DNA from: PGZG01 sp046292765
Lineage (GTDB): Bacteria > Pseudomonadota > Gammaproteobacteria > Pseudomonadales > Alcanivoracaceae
Length of the DNA: 64,000 bases
NCBI GenBank assembly: GCA_046292765.1
Contig: JBKBQA010000006.1
Coordinates: forward strand, 1 to 64,000
Reading direction: 5' to 3'
Within the stretch, counting starts at the first letter, position 1. Each line of letters begins with the position of its first letter. Position numbers and translations under genes: made by a program. The notes under the pieces are model-generated. The model saw only the letters and a program-made list of their open reading frames with translations, was not told where the DNA came from and ran no database searches. Shown piece by piece: positions 17,834 through 26,729 of the stretch.

Positions 17834-19138
17834 GTGAATCCAGTCAAGGTGGGTATCGCCGGGCTTGGTACCGTGGGCTCCGGTACCGTCAATATTCTCC
17901 GTCGCAATGCCGCTGAGATCGCCCGCCGTGTCGGCCGGCCGATCGAGATCGCCCACATTGGTGCCCGTCGGGATAATCCGGCCTGTGATATCAGTGGCAT
18001 TCGTGTGTCACGGGATGTCATGGAGGTGGCCCGGGATCCTGCCATTGATATTGTTGTTGAGCTGATCGGTGGCACCAGCACTGCTCGTGAGCTGGTCCTC
18101 ACCGCCATTGCCAACGGCAAACACGTCGTCACCGCCAACAAGGCGTTAATTGCCGAGCATGGCAACGAGATATTTTCTGCAGCTCACGCCAGAGGCGTGG
18201 ACGTGGCGTTCGAGGCCGCAGTAGCCGGTGGTGTACCGATTCTCAAGGCGCTCGGCGAGGGTTTGGCTGCCAACCGGATCAAGTGGGTGGCCGGCATCAT
18301 CAATGGCACCGGTAACTTTATCCTCACTGAAATGCGCGACAAGGGTCGCGACTTTGGTGATGTGCTGAAAGAGGCTCAGGCGCTGGGTTATGCCGAGGCG
18401 GATCCGACCTTCGATGTCGAAGGCATTGATGCAGCGCACAAGCTCACCATCCTTGCTTCGATCGCGTTTGGTATTCCGCTGCAGTTTTCCCGGGTTTATA
18501 CCGAAGGCATCAGTCGTTTAACCAGCGAGGATATCGCCGCTGCGGAACAGTTTGGCTACCGTATCAAACACCTTGGCATTGCCAAGGACACAGGTACTGG
18601 TATTGAACTGCGTGTTCATCCGACTCTGATTCCCCAGTCGGTGCTGCTTGCGTCCGTCAACGGTGTCATGAATGCCGTCATGGTGGATGGCGACGCAGTC
18701 GGGCCGACACTGTTCTATGGTGCTGGTGCTGGTGCCGGCCCTACCGGCAGCGCCGTGGTGGCCGATATTATCGAGATGGGCCGCGCGCTGATGCTGGATC
18801 ATGATCATCGCGTGCCGTATCTGGGCTTCCACACGGACGCGCTGTCGGATCAACCGATCCTGCCCATGGATGATGTGGTCTGCCCGTTCTATATCCGTCT
18901 GCATGTGCAAGATCGCGCCGGGGTGTTAGCAGATATCACTCGCATCCTGTCGCAGCACAGCATCAGCATTGAAGCGATGTTCCAGAAAGATGTGGAGGAC
19001 GATCAGCCGGTGCCGATCATGCTGATGACGCATTCCGTGCGCGAGCGTGACGTCAATGCGGCGCTGGCGGAGATCGCCGCGCTAGATGCGGTGATGGCTG
19101 ACATCGTTCGAATTCGTGTTGAACTTCTGAAGGCGTAA
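17834..19138 (+). CDS. hom: Homoserine dehydrogenase
   Basis: A 434-residue enzyme that reduces aspartate semialdehyde to homoserine for threonine and methionine synthesis. The Rossmann motif GIAGLGTVGSGTV is at the N terminus, the catalytic core has NGTGNFIL and ADPTFDVEGIDAAHKL, and the C terminus is a regulatory ACT domain (from FYIRLHVQDRAGVLADITRI). The GTG at 17834 was chosen because the Rossmann strand starts right after it. The longer ORF overlaps dsbC. It is followed by thrC after 14 bp. Confidence 0.95.
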   Translation: MNPVKVGIAGLGTVGSGTVNILRRNAAEIARRVGRPIEIAHIGARRDNPACDISGIRVSRDVMEVARDPAIDIVVELIGGTSTARELVLTAIANGKHVVTANKALIAEHGNEIFSAAHARGVDVAFEAAVAGGVPILKALGEGLAANRIKWVAGIINGTGNFILTEMRDKGRDFGDVLKEAQALGYAEADPTFDVEGIDAAHKLTILASIAFGIPLQFSRVYTEGISRLTSEDIAAAEQFGYRIKHLGIAKDTGTGIELRVHPTLIPQSVLLASVNGVMNAVMVDGDAVGPTLFYGAGAGAGPTGSAVVADIIEMGRALMLDHDHRVPYLGFHTDALSDQPILPMDDVVCPFYIRLHVQDRAGVLADITRILSQHSISIEAMFQKDVEDDQPVPIMLMTHSVRERDVNAALAEIAALDAVMADIVRIRVELLKA

Positions 19139-19152
19139 CAAGAGACACTGCC

Positions 19153-20295
19153 ATGGCATTCCGTGACCGCTACACCGGCCTGATCAATCGCTACCGTGAC
19201 CACCTGCCGGTAAGTGATGACACTCGCATTATCAGTCTTGGCGAGGGCAACACTCCGCTGATCCGGCTGAAAAACATTCCCAAGCTGCTTGGCAAGGATG
19301 TCGACATCTACGTCAAGTACGAAGGTCTGAACCCAACCGGTTCGTTCAAGGACCGCGGCATGACCATGGCCGTGACCAAGGCGGTGGAAGATGGCAGTAA
19401 CGCCATCATCTGCGCCTCCACCGGCAACACCTCAGCGGCGGCGGCGGCCTACGCCGCCCGCGCAGGAATCACCGCATTCGTGCTGATCCCGGAAGGCAAG
19501 ATCGCCATGGGCAAGCTGGCTCAGGCGATGATGTACGGCGCGGTGACGCTGCAGATCCGCGGCAACTTCGACGAAGGCATGGAGCTGGTCAAGCAGGTCG
19601 CCCTGCAGGCGCCGGTGACGATCGTCAACTCGGTCAATCCATTCCGTTTGCAGGGCCAGAAAACGGCAGCCTTCGAAATTGTCGAAGAGCTCGGCCGGGC
19701 ACCGGATTACCACTGCCTGCCGGTGGGTAACGCCGGCAACATCACGGCCCACTGGATCGGTTATTGCGAGTACTCGGCGAAGAAGGGCACAAGGCTGACG
19801 GAATCCTGTGCGTTCTGCGATGGCAACTGCCGCTACGCCGGTGGCCCGATCGTCGGCAATCGCCCGGTGATGGTTGGCTATCAGGCCGCCGGTTCCGCAC
19901 CTTTCATGCGCGGTGAGGCCGTCAAGAATCCGGAAACGGTGGCCACGGCGATCCGTATCGGTAATCCGCAGAGCTGGATTCAGGCCCTCAAGGTGCAAAA
20001 AGAGTCTGGCGGCTGGTTCGACGAGCTAACCGACGAGGAAATTCTCGCCGCCCAGAAACTGCTGGCCCAGCGCGAGGGCATCTTCTGTGAGCCGGCCTCG
20101 GCGGCATCGATTGGTGGAGCCATGCGCGACATCAAGACGGGCCGGATCCCGGAAGGCTCCACCATCGTTTGCACCCTGACCGGTAACGGTTTGAAAGACC
20201 CGGATACGGCGATCAAGCAGTGCAGCGACAGTCGCATGACAACCATCGATGCCAATCTGTCGTCGGTGAAGGACGCGATTCTCGGCAATATGTAA
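19153..20295 (+). CDS. thrC: Threonine synthase
   Basis: PLP-dependent enzyme of 380 residues that converts phosphohomoserine to threonine. The PLP lysine is K66 in TGSFKDRGMTMA, and the Ser/Asn loop is CASTGNTSAAAAAYA. It is of the shorter, Bacillus-like class. It contains a cysteine-rich stretch, CAFCDGNC (C219, C222, C226), in the middle of the large domain, which could be a metal or redox site. It forms an operon with hom and is followed by an intrinsic terminator. Confidence 0.93.
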   Translation: MAFRDRYTGLINRYRDHLPVSDDTRIISLGEGNTPLIRLKNIPKLLGKDVDIYVKYEGLNPTGSFKDRGMTMAVTKAVEDGSNAIICASTGNTSAAAAAYAARAGITAFVLIPEGKIAMGKLAQAMMYGAVTLQIRGNFDEGMELVKQVALQAPVTIVNSVNPFRLQGQKTAAFEIVEELGRAPDYHCLPVGNAGNITAHWIGYCEYSAKKGTRLTESCAFCDGNCRYAGGPIVGNRPVMVGYQAAGSAPFMRGEAVKNPETVATAIRIGNPQSWIQALKVQKESGGWFDELTDEEILAAQKLLAQREGIFCEPASAASIGGAMRDIKTGRIPEGSTIVCTLTGNGLKDPDTAIKQCSDSRMTTIDANLSSVKDAILGNM

Positions 20296-20313
20296 GGGTA
20301 TCAAGCCTCCGAG

Positions 20314-20345
20314 AGCCCCGGTGGAGACCCTGCCGGGGCTTTTTT
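20314..20345 (+). terminator. Rho-independent terminator after thrC
   Basis: The stem AGCCCCGG (20314-20321) / CCGGGGCT (20333-20340) is followed by a run of six T and lies 19 bp after the thrC stop. Confidence 0.9.
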
Positions 20346-20496
20346 GTGGGCTGGAGAATGTAAATCATAATGAATTCCACGTATTTATTGATCTGGATCA
20401 TATGAGCAATTATTCGTACTGCCTATAACGTGCTCCGGGATTCACTGGCCGCTTGGGCCGCCTCGCAGGGATGCTTCCGTCAGTCGCGAGGGCGTT

Positions 20497-20898
20497 ATGG
20501 TTTCAAGTCAGGACAACGATCTGGTATTCCAGAGTTACGGCCGTTGCTGCCGTCGAGAGCAGTTCTTCGAGGATTTCTACAGCATCTTTCTGAGCAAGTC
20601 GGATACGGTGAGAGGCATGTTCACCAACACCGATATGGCCGAGCAGCGCCGACTGCTGCGCGCCGGCATTACCTGGCTACTGATGTTTTCTCGAGGGGCG
20701 CCGGGCAGCAAGCTGCGCCACTTGGGTGAAACGCACTGTCGCAAGGGCTATGACGTTCACCCGACCCTGTACGCACTCTGGGTGGAAGCCCTGATGGAAG
20801 CGGTGCAGCGCAATGACGCCTCCTACTCCCCCGAGCTGGATGTGCGCTGGCGCAACGTGCTGCGGCCCGGTATTGAGGTGATCCAGAGCGCATATTGA
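20497..20898 (+). CDS. Single-domain bacterial globin
   Basis: A 133-residue globin-fold protein, the right length for a single-domain globin. The N-terminal part SYGRCCRREQFFEDFYSIFL fits helices A-B. The proximal-histidine region reads LRHLGETHCRKGYDVHPTLY, with His in the F helix followed by the G/H helices VEALMEAV and WRNVLRPGIEVI. Ligand and role (oxygen or NO handling) are not deducible. It stands alone between two terminators. Confidence 0.8.
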   Translation: MVSSQDNDLVFQSYGRCCRREQFFEDFYSIFLSKSDTVRGMFTNTDMAEQRRLLRAGITWLLMFSRGAPGSKLRHLGETHCRKGYDVHPTLYALWVEALMEAVQRNDASYSPELDVRWRNVLRPGIEVIQSAY

Positions 20899-20903
20899 GC
20901 GAA

Positions 20904-20928
20904 GGGCTGGCCGGTCTTCGGCCAGCCC
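20904..20928. terminator. Bidirectional terminator hairpin
   Basis: The stem GGGCTGGCCG / CGGCCAGCCC with loop GTCTT sits between the converging globin and serine hydrolase genes. T-tracts are minimal, so strength is uncertain. Confidence 0.6.
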
Positions 20929-20938
20929 CTTATGTGGA

Positions 20939-22168
20939 TTAACGTCCGAGCGTCTGCCGGTTGATCTGCATTTGCAGCGCCACCAGCGCCGGCAGGTGCG
21001 GGCCGATGATGCCTTTGCCGGTGGTGAGCAGTGCGCCAGACAGATCCCGTTCGGGATCGGCCCAGCAATAAATGCTGATAAAGCCCAGATGGCCGAAGGC
21101 GCGAGCGGTGCCTGGCCCATACAGGCTCAAACCGCGGGCGCCGAGCATGAAGCCGGGAGAGTATTCCAGTGGAATCATCAGCGTGCGGTCAATCCTGCTG
21201 CCCTTGCCAATGGATGAGGTGGCGCGTCGGACAGTGTCCGGACGGAAGATCTGCTTGCCATTCCAGCTGCCGCCGTTGAGCAGCATCTGAAAGAAGCGGC
21301 TGGCTTCCTCGGCGGTGGCAAACAGGTTTCCCGCCGGCAGGGTGATATCGAGAAAACGCGGGTCATTGGATACGTCCACCACATCCTGCAGGGCTGCGCC
21401 CACCGCATATTTCAGGAATGCATCTACTGGTGCCAGTTTCAGGCCGCTGGTGTAGTTTTTTGCCGGTACACCCTGTTGCAGGCCAAAGGTAAAGCACTTC
21501 ATCCCCATGGGCTGGCGAATGACTCTGTCGAGCAGGTCATTGAGAGGTTTGCCGGTGACCCGCTCGATCACCGCGCCAAGCACAAAGCCGGCGGTCACGG
21601 CATGGTAAGCCTGAGTGCGCCCGGGATTTTGCGGGATGGCGCGCTGCATCAGTTCGGTAATGCGGCCGGGGTTGAACAGATCATCCGGGGATACCGGTTC
21701 CTGCACCCGCGGCACACCACCACGATGGGTTAGCAGATGCATCAGGGTGGTGCGCTCCTTGCCCTGGCAACCGTATTCCGGCAGGTAATGACAGACCGGC
21801 TGACTGAGGTCGAGCTCGCCTTGTTCGGCCAGATGATGCACCAGCATGGCGGTGACCGCCTTCGACGCCGAGAACAGACACACCGGCGTGTCAATGGTCA
21901 GCGGGTGGCGGTTTTCCAGATCTGAATAACCCAGCGTGCGCTCGAAAAACTGCTCGCCATGGCGGCGCAGGGACAGGGCGATACCTGGGCTCATGCCGGT
22001 GGCATACAAGCCCTTCATGCCGCGCCAGATGGCGTTGACCTGATCATCGCGCAGCCCGGCAGCGGCGGCTGGTGCCTCGTGGCCGCGGTCACTGATTTCA
22101 CTGAGACGCTTGGGCAGTTCGACGGCGTGGCCGGTGAGAAAGCGGCGGGGCAGGGACAAAAGGGGCAT
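20939..22168 (-). CDS. Beta-lactamase-like serine hydrolase (EstB-type)
   Basis: A 409-residue member of the class C beta-lactamase/EstB esterase fold. The SxxK catalytic motif is in LFSASKAVTAMLV (about residue 101) and the second tyrosine is likely in QAYHAVTAG. HLGF near the C terminus occupies the KTG-equivalent region. No convincing signal peptide is present, which argues for a cytosolic esterase rather than a true beta-lactamase. It is the only gene on its transcript. Confidence 0.82.
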   Translation of the reverse strand: MPLLSLPRRFLTGHAVELPKRLSEISDRGHEAPAAAAGLRDDQVNAIWRGMKGLYATGMSPGIALSLRRHGEQFFERTLGYSDLENRHPLTIDTPVCLFSASKAVTAMLVHHLAEQGELDLSQPVCHYLPEYGCQGKERTTLMHLLTHRGGVPRVQEPVSPDDLFNPGRITELMQRAIPQNPGRTQAYHAVTAGFVLGAVIERVTGKPLNDLLDRVIRQPMGMKCFTFGLQQGVPAKNYTSGLKLAPVDAFLKYAVGAALQDVVDVSNDPRFLDITLPAGNLFATAEEASRFFQMLLNGGSWNGKQIFRPDTVRRATSSIGKGSRIDRTLMIPLEYSPGFMLGARGLSLYGPGTARAFGHLGFISIYCWADPERDLSGALLTTGKGIIGPHLPALVALQMQINRQTLGR

Positions 22169-22399
22169 CAGGAACCATCCTCAGAAATGCGTGTTCGACA
22201 TTCTCGCTTGCCACCCACCGTCGTCAATGACTGGCAGGGACATTTACACGGTAAATGGGGCCAGAGGGGCGTGCCGAGGGATGAGTGGACCGCCGCGACG
22301 TCATTTTCATACAAGGTTGTCGTTATTATCTGGTTTACTCTCGGAGGACATCAGCAACCTGCTGAGCCCCGAAACCGGTTTTGGCAGAGGAGAGGCGTC

Positions 22400-22717
22400 G
22401 TGAATACCATCAAGCAGTCCGATTTCCAGAGTTTTGCCGAGTTTTATCCCTACTACTTGCAGGAGCACGGCAATCCCACCTGTCGGCGATTGCATTTCTT
22501 CGGCACGCTCACGGTGCTGGCGATTGTTGCTGCTGTGGTGCTGGGCGCCAATACATGGTGGCTGCTGGCTCTGCCGGTAGTGGGGTATGGGTTTGCCTGG
22601 GTTGGCCACTATGGCTTCGAGAAGAACCGGCCAGCCACGTTCAAGTATCCGTTCTACAGCCTTGCCGGCGATTTCGTCATGTTCAAGGATATCCTCACCC
22701 GTCGGATTGACTGGTAG
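22400..22717 (+). CDS. DUF962/Mpo1-like small membrane protein
   Basis: A 105-residue protein with the DUF962 signature: FAEFYPYYLQEHGNPTCRRLHFFGT at the N terminus, two hydrophobic helices, then VGHYGFEKNRPATFKYP. Yeast Mpo1 of this family is an Fe2+-dependent dioxygenase in phytosphingosine alpha-oxidation. The conserved His residues (H23, H32, H69) are present. Bacterial function is unknown. The start is GTG after GGAGAGG. The upstream 230 bp hold no further gene. Confidence 0.83.
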   Translation: MNTIKQSDFQSFAEFYPYYLQEHGNPTCRRLHFFGTLTVLAIVAAVVLGANTWWLLALPVVGYGFAWVGHYGFEKNRPATFKYPFYSLAGDFVMFKDILTRRIDW

Positions 22718-22719
22718 GG

Positions 22720-22744
22720 AAAAAAGCGCGCCAGTTCTGGCGCG
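22720..22744 (-). terminator. Bidirectional intrinsic terminator
   Basis: The dyad CGCGCCAG / CTGGCGCG is preceded on the + strand by six A, which gives a T-run on the minus strand. It therefore fits a rho-independent terminator of the thiolase gene and may also stop the DUF962 transcript. Confidence 0.65.
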
Positions 22745-22792
22745 ATTCAGACTGCGTTCGGGGCGACTCCGTTCGCCCTGAACCGCTTCTCG

Positions 22793-23974
22793 TCAGAACA
22801 ACTCCAGCGCCACCGCCGTTGCCTCGCCGCCGCCGATGCAGAGGCTGGCAATTCCCTTGCTGCCACCAGTGCGCTTCAGTGCATGGATCAGCGACAGAAT
22901 AATGCGCGATCCGGTGGAGCCGATCGGGTGACCGAGGGCGCAGGCGCCACCGTGAATGTTGACGCGGGCGTGATCAATGCCCAGCTCCATGATCGGCAGC
23001 ATGGCGACCATGGCGAAGGCTTCGTTGATTTCCCAGAGGTCGACGTCTGTTACGGTCCAGCCGGTCTTCGCCAGAATCTTGCTGATCGCGCCGCACGGAG
23101 CGAGGGTGAACTCGCTCGGGTGCTGACTGTTGGTGCTATGCCCGACGATGCGAGCCAGTGGCGCGAGGCCCAGCGCAGTTGCCCTGCTCTGCCTCATCAG
23201 TACCAGTGCAGAGGCACCGTCTGAAATCGAACTGGCATTGGCGGCGGTGACGGTGCCGTCTTTGGCGAACGCCGGTTTCAGGGTCGGAATCTTGTCGATG
23301 TTGGCGTTGCCGGGTTGCTCATCAACATCCACCTGTACGTCACCCTTACGGGTGCTCACGGTGACTGATGTGATTTCGTCGCGGAACCAGCCGTTGGCGA
23401 TGGCCGCCTTGGCGCGTTTCAGTGATTCGATTGCAAAGGCATCCATCTGCTCGCGGGTGATGCCTTTCCGGTCCGACACCTCTTGGGCAAAAGAGCCCAT
23501 CAGTCTACCGGTCTCGGCATCTTCGAGACCATCGAGAAACATGTGGTCGTAGACCTTGCCGTGACCCATGCGCCCGCCGCCACGGTATTTGTCCAGCACA
23601 TAGGGGGCATTGGTCATCGACTCCATGCCGCCGGCGATCATGATTTCGCTGCTGCCGGCGAGCAGTTGGTCGTGGGCAAACATGGTGGCGCGCATGCCGG
23701 ATCCGCATAGCTTGTTGATGGTGACAGCGCCGGTGGCGTCGGGCAGACCGGCAAGACGCATGGCCTGACGGGCCGGGCCCTGCTTGAGACCAGCCGGCAG
23801 GACGCAGCCCATGATGACGTCGTCGACCTGCTCCGGCGCGATGCCGGCGCGCTCGACAGCTGCCCGGATGGCGGCGGCGCCCAGTTCCGGAGCGGTCAGG
23901 CCGGACAGGCTGCCCTGAAAGCCGCCCATGGCGGTGCGGGCACCGTTAACAATGACAACTGGATCCTGGCTCAT
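22793..23974 (-). CDS. Acetyl-CoA C-acetyltransferase (thiolase)
   Basis: Thiolase of 393 residues catalysing reversible condensation of two acetyl-CoA. The nucleophile is C90 in KLCGSGMRA, with H349 in CALGHPIGSTGSR and the acid/base C379 in CIGGGEATAV. The length and GGMESMTNAPY motif fit biosynthetic AtoB/PhaA-type enzymes rather than FadA. No phaB or phaC is adjacent, so a role in polyhydroxyalkanoate synthesis is only possible. Confidence 0.93.
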   Translation of the reverse strand: MSQDPVVIVNGARTAMGGFQGSLSGLTAPELGAAAIRAAVERAGIAPEQVDDVIMGCVLPAGLKQGPARQAMRLAGLPDATGAVTINKLCGSGMRATMFAHDQLLAGSSEIMIAGGMESMTNAPYVLDKYRGGGRMGHGKVYDHMFLDGLEDAETGRLMGSFAQEVSDRKGITREQMDAFAIESLKRAKAAIANGWFRDEITSVTVSTRKGDVQVDVDEQPGNANIDKIPTLKPAFAKDGTVTAANASSISDGASALVLMRQSRATALGLAPLARIVGHSTNSQHPSEFTLAPCGAISKILAKTGWTVTDVDLWEINEAFAMVAMLPIMELGIDHARVNIHGGACALGHPIGSTGSRIILSLIHALKRTGGSKGIASLCIGGGEATAVALELF

Positions 23975-24182
23975 ACTTCACCCTTCGGGTCGGGCGCCAG
24001 CGCGGCGCGGCTTCGGAAAGGCGCGCATTGTACCCCAGTCACGCATTCGTGACAGGGGTGAGGGCAGGCTCGGTGGCGGGGATTCCGGGGGCTTGCTATC
24101 ATCCTTGGCCTGTTCTCGGGCCAGCGCTTGTTCCGCGGGGCTGCTCACTCACAGACATTCGTTATCACGCAGGGGAACCATC

Positions 24183-24770
24183 ATGGCTTTTGAACTGCCC
24201 GCTCTTCCGTACGGCAAAGACGCACTGGCGCCGCATATTTCTGCCGAGACGCTGGATTTTCATCACGGCAAACACCACAACGCCTACGTCACCAAGCTCA
24301 ATGAGCTTATTGCTGGCACCGACAAGGAAAGCCAGTCGCTGGAAGAGATTATTCGCGGCGCCAGCCCGGGTGTGCTGTTCAACCAGGCAGCCCAGGTGTG
24401 GAACCACACTTTCTACTGGCACAGCCTGAGCCCGAATGGCGGCGGCGCGCCGACTGGCGCGCTCGCGGATGCTATCAACACCAAATGGGGTTCCTTTGAC
24501 AAGTTCAAGGAAGCCTTCAACGCCAAGGCGGTCGGCAACTTCGGTTCCGGCTGGACCTGGTTGGTGAAGCAGGCCGACGGCTCCCTCGATATCGTCAACA
24601 CCGATGACGCGGGCACCACCCTGACCACGCCGGGTCAGGTGGCACTGTTGACCTGCGACGTTTGGGAGCATGCCTACTACATCGACTACCGCAATGCCCG
24701 TCCCAAGTATCTGGAAGCCTTCTGGGCGCTGGTGAACTGGGAGTTTGCGACCAAGAACTTCGCCGGCTGA
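24183..24770 (+). CDS. sodB: Iron superoxide dismutase
   Basis: Cytosolic Fe-type SOD of 195 residues. Metal ligands are H27, H75, D159 and H163 (DVWEHAYYIDYRN). The Fe-type marker AAQVWNHTFYWHSLSPNGGG is present. The start at 24183 is preceded by AGGGGAA and opens with the family sequence AFELPALPYGKDAL. Confidence 0.96.
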   Translation: MAFELPALPYGKDALAPHISAETLDFHHGKHHNAYVTKLNELIAGTDKESQSLEEIIRGASPGVLFNQAAQVWNHTFYWHSLSPNGGGAPTGALADAINTKWGSFDKFKEAFNAKAVGNFGSGWTWLVKQADGSLDIVNTDDAGTTLTTPGQVALLTCDVWEHAYYIDYRNARPKYLEAFWALVNWEFATKNFAG

Positions 24771-24782
24771 GGCTGGTCCTAT

Positions 24783-24806
24783 CCGGCGTGCCCACCGGCA
24801 CGCCGG
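24783..24806. promoter_or_regulatory. Perfect 10-bp hairpin between sodB and next gene
   Basis: CCGGCGTGCC / GGCACGCCGG with loop CACC, 12 bp after the sodB stop and 17 bp before the next start. It lacks a T-run. It could protect the 3' end of the sodB message or reduce read-through. Confidence 0.5.
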
Positions 24807-24823
24807 CGTACTCTGGAGGTTCT

Positions 24824-25318
24824 GTGAGACGCATCCTGATATTGATTATGCTTGGTTTCAGCGCGCTGGCGCTGGCGTCTGATAAACCGGCGGCTAAATC
24901 ACAGATGGATAAGCTTGCCGAAACGGCGATCAAGGAAGCCGTCAAGGTTGTTCAGGCCTCCGGCGGCTTTTACCCTTTTGCACTGATTATGGATGGGAGC
25001 GAAAAAGTTCGCCTGGTCGGCTATCGCGGTGACGCTGCGACCAAGCCCCCCGCCGATGAGTACGTCAAGGCCCTGTTCTGGCAGGTGCGCGAAACGGTGT
25101 CTCAGGAGGCGTGGTCGGTAGCGGCCGTGGTGGTAAAGCCGCACACCGTTGTCAGTGATCAGGGGGTGCCCGTGCCGGGAGTCTGGGCGGCGGTTGATCA
25201 TCGTCACGCGACGCCGTGGGTGCTATTCCTGCCATTCGTTCTCAATGCAGAGGGCACGTACAGTCTGGGGGAGATTCTGTATATCCCGGCGGAGGAGCCG
25301 CTGTTCATCACCCCCTGA
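24824..25318 (+). CDS. Uncharacterised exported protein
   Basis: A 164-residue protein with a signal peptide (RRILILIMLGFSALALASD). The mature part begins with an amphipathic helix (KLAETAIKEAVKVVQAS), continues through beta-strand-like segments (FYPFALIMDG, WSVAAVVVK, WVLFLPFVL) and ends IPAEEPLFITP. I do not recognise a family. The GTG start is preceded by TGGAGGT. It lies 53 bp after sodB behind a hairpin. Confidence 0.7.
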   Translation: MRRILILIMLGFSALALASDKPAAKSQMDKLAETAIKEAVKVVQASGGFYPFALIMDGSEKVRLVGYRGDAATKPPADEYVKALFWQVRETVSQEAWSVAAVVVKPHTVVSDQGVPVPGVWAAVDHRHATPWVLFLPFVLNAEGTYSLGEILYIPAEEPLFITP

Positions 25319-25325
25319 TCGATCC

Positions 25326-25739
25326 TCAGGGCGCCGTGGTTCTCAGATACCAGGAGAGTGCTTCGGCGGCATCGACCATGCCGCGACGGAAGGGGAACAG
25401 CGCGTCAGTTTGGCTGTTACTCTCCATGACCTGCTGGAACAGGGTGACCTGAAACCGGCTCTTGTCTCCCTGGACTACCCGGCAGGCGCTCTCGGCCCGT
25501 TGCCGGTCCGGCTCCACGCCACGGCCGAAATACCACATCGCACAGAGGTAGACGGCCGGATACATGGTGCTTTCGCCGTGGGCCAGGCTGTGACTCAGGG
25601 CGGCACTGAAGTGGCCGAGGGCCTGGTGGTAGTGCTCCCGTTCATAGGCGCTCAGGCCTTGCTGGAGCATGCTTTCCAGTCTTATGTCCGCGTGGGCAGT
25701 GAGAGGCAACAGCCCCAGCAACAGTAACCAACGGGTCAT
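25326..25739 (-). CDS. Exported TPR/Sel1-like repeat protein
   Basis: A 137-residue protein with a signal peptide (MTRWLLLLGLLPLTAHA). A helical repeat follows (QQGLSAYEREHYHQALGHFSAAL, then AVYLCAMWYFGRGVEPDRQRA), resembling one TPR/Sel1 pair. A later CRVVQGD gives a second cysteine that could pair with the one in the repeat. The function is unknown. It converges with the preceding gene with only 8 bp between stops. Confidence 0.7.
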   Translation of the reverse strand: MTRWLLLLGLLPLTAHADIRLESMLQQGLSAYEREHYHQALGHFSAALSHSLAHGESTMYPAVYLCAMWYFGRGVEPDRQRAESACRVVQGDKSRFQVTLFQQVMESNSQTDALFPFRRGMVDAAEALSWYLRTTAP

Positions 25740-25862
25740 ATCAGCGCTCCGGTTCCGGTTCCGGGGCATTAGACCGGAGTGACCCGCTCCTGTCGATGGG
25801 GTTATTCAGAACCTCCCCGGGGCTGGTACACTTGCCAGCTTCCCGGTTAGCCGCGCGGAACC

Positions 25863-26702
25863 ATGAAAGACGAAGAACGTGAACTGAGACTCGGTAATAT
25901 CACCGATCTGGATGTCGATGAGGAGAGCAGCAGCGAGGCTCCGCCGCCCCGCCGTACCTCCCGTGATGCCCCGCCTGACGCAGGCTCATCGGAGCCTGAA
26001 GTGCCGCGTACTCACCCGCCCCGAGCGCCAGTTGCGGCGCCGGCGGGTAATAGTATCTGGATGGCAGCCACCGCATTTCTGCTGGTTCTGGTTGTGGTGC
26101 TGGGGGCCTGGTTTTTTCGTCAGTTGAGCACACTGCAGGGGGTGGTCGATAACCGTCTGGCAGAGTCCACCGAGCAGCTTGGATCGCTGGCATCGCAACT
26201 GTCTGCCACCGACGAATCGGTCACTCAGTCATCGGATCAGGTGCGGCAGATGCTTGCCACGCACGACAGTGAAATTCGCAAGCTCTGGGATGTAGCCAAC
26301 AGACGCAATCGTGGCTGGATCGAGAAAAATCAGGCGGATATTGCCCAGCTCACCCGCCAGCGCGCCGAGTTGAGCAAGTCTGTGGAAACACTCAAAACTG
26401 AACTGGCTGAATTGCGCAAGGAAACCCAGCAGCTGGTATTAACCCGCAACCAGTTGCAGACCCGCCTTGAAGTTCAGGCGGAAACGGTCAAACAGCTTGA
26501 TACACGCCTTGCTGCGCACCAGAAGCAGGTGGAGGCGCTGAACAAGCTGTTGCCGGCGATGCAGTCACTGGCGCGTGTTGACAGTGCCGGTGGCGGAATC
26601 GCCAATCGCCTCACCGAAATCGAGGCGGCGATCAATGCCATTGATACCTACCGGCGTCAGGTCAATGTTCGCCTTGATCGCCTTGATGGCGGCGCCCGAT
26701 GA
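25863..26702 (+). CDS. Membrane-anchored periplasmic coiled-coil protein
   Basis: A 279-residue protein. The acidic, proline-rich cytosolic N terminus (about 1-63) is followed by one transmembrane helix (IWMAATAFLLVLVVVLGAWF) and a long coiled coil (about 85-250) with regular heptads, including AELSKSVETLKTELAELRKE. No enzymatic motif. The gene downstream, 27 bp away, has the same architecture, so the two may form a complex that spans the periplasm. I do not recognise a named family. Confidence 0.75.
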   Translation: MKDEERELRLGNITDLDVDEESSSEAPPPRRTSRDAPPDAGSSEPEVPRTHPPRAPVAAPAGNSIWMAATAFLLVLVVVLGAWFFRQLSTLQGVVDNRLAESTEQLGSLASQLSATDESVTQSSDQVRQMLATHDSEIRKLWDVANRRNRGWIEKNQADIAQLTRQRAELSKSVETLKTELAELRKETQQLVLTRNQLQTRLEVQAETVKQLDTRLAAHQKQVEALNKLLPAMQSLARVDSAGGGIANRLTEIEAAINAIDTYRRQVNVRLDRLDGGAR

Positions 26703-26729
26703 ACGCAACAGTCCGGGAACAATGACGTC

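Noticed and set aside
16828..18165. 445-residue minus-strand frame over xerD, dsbC and hom
   Set aside because: It overlaps three well-supported genes on the other strand and shows no domain.
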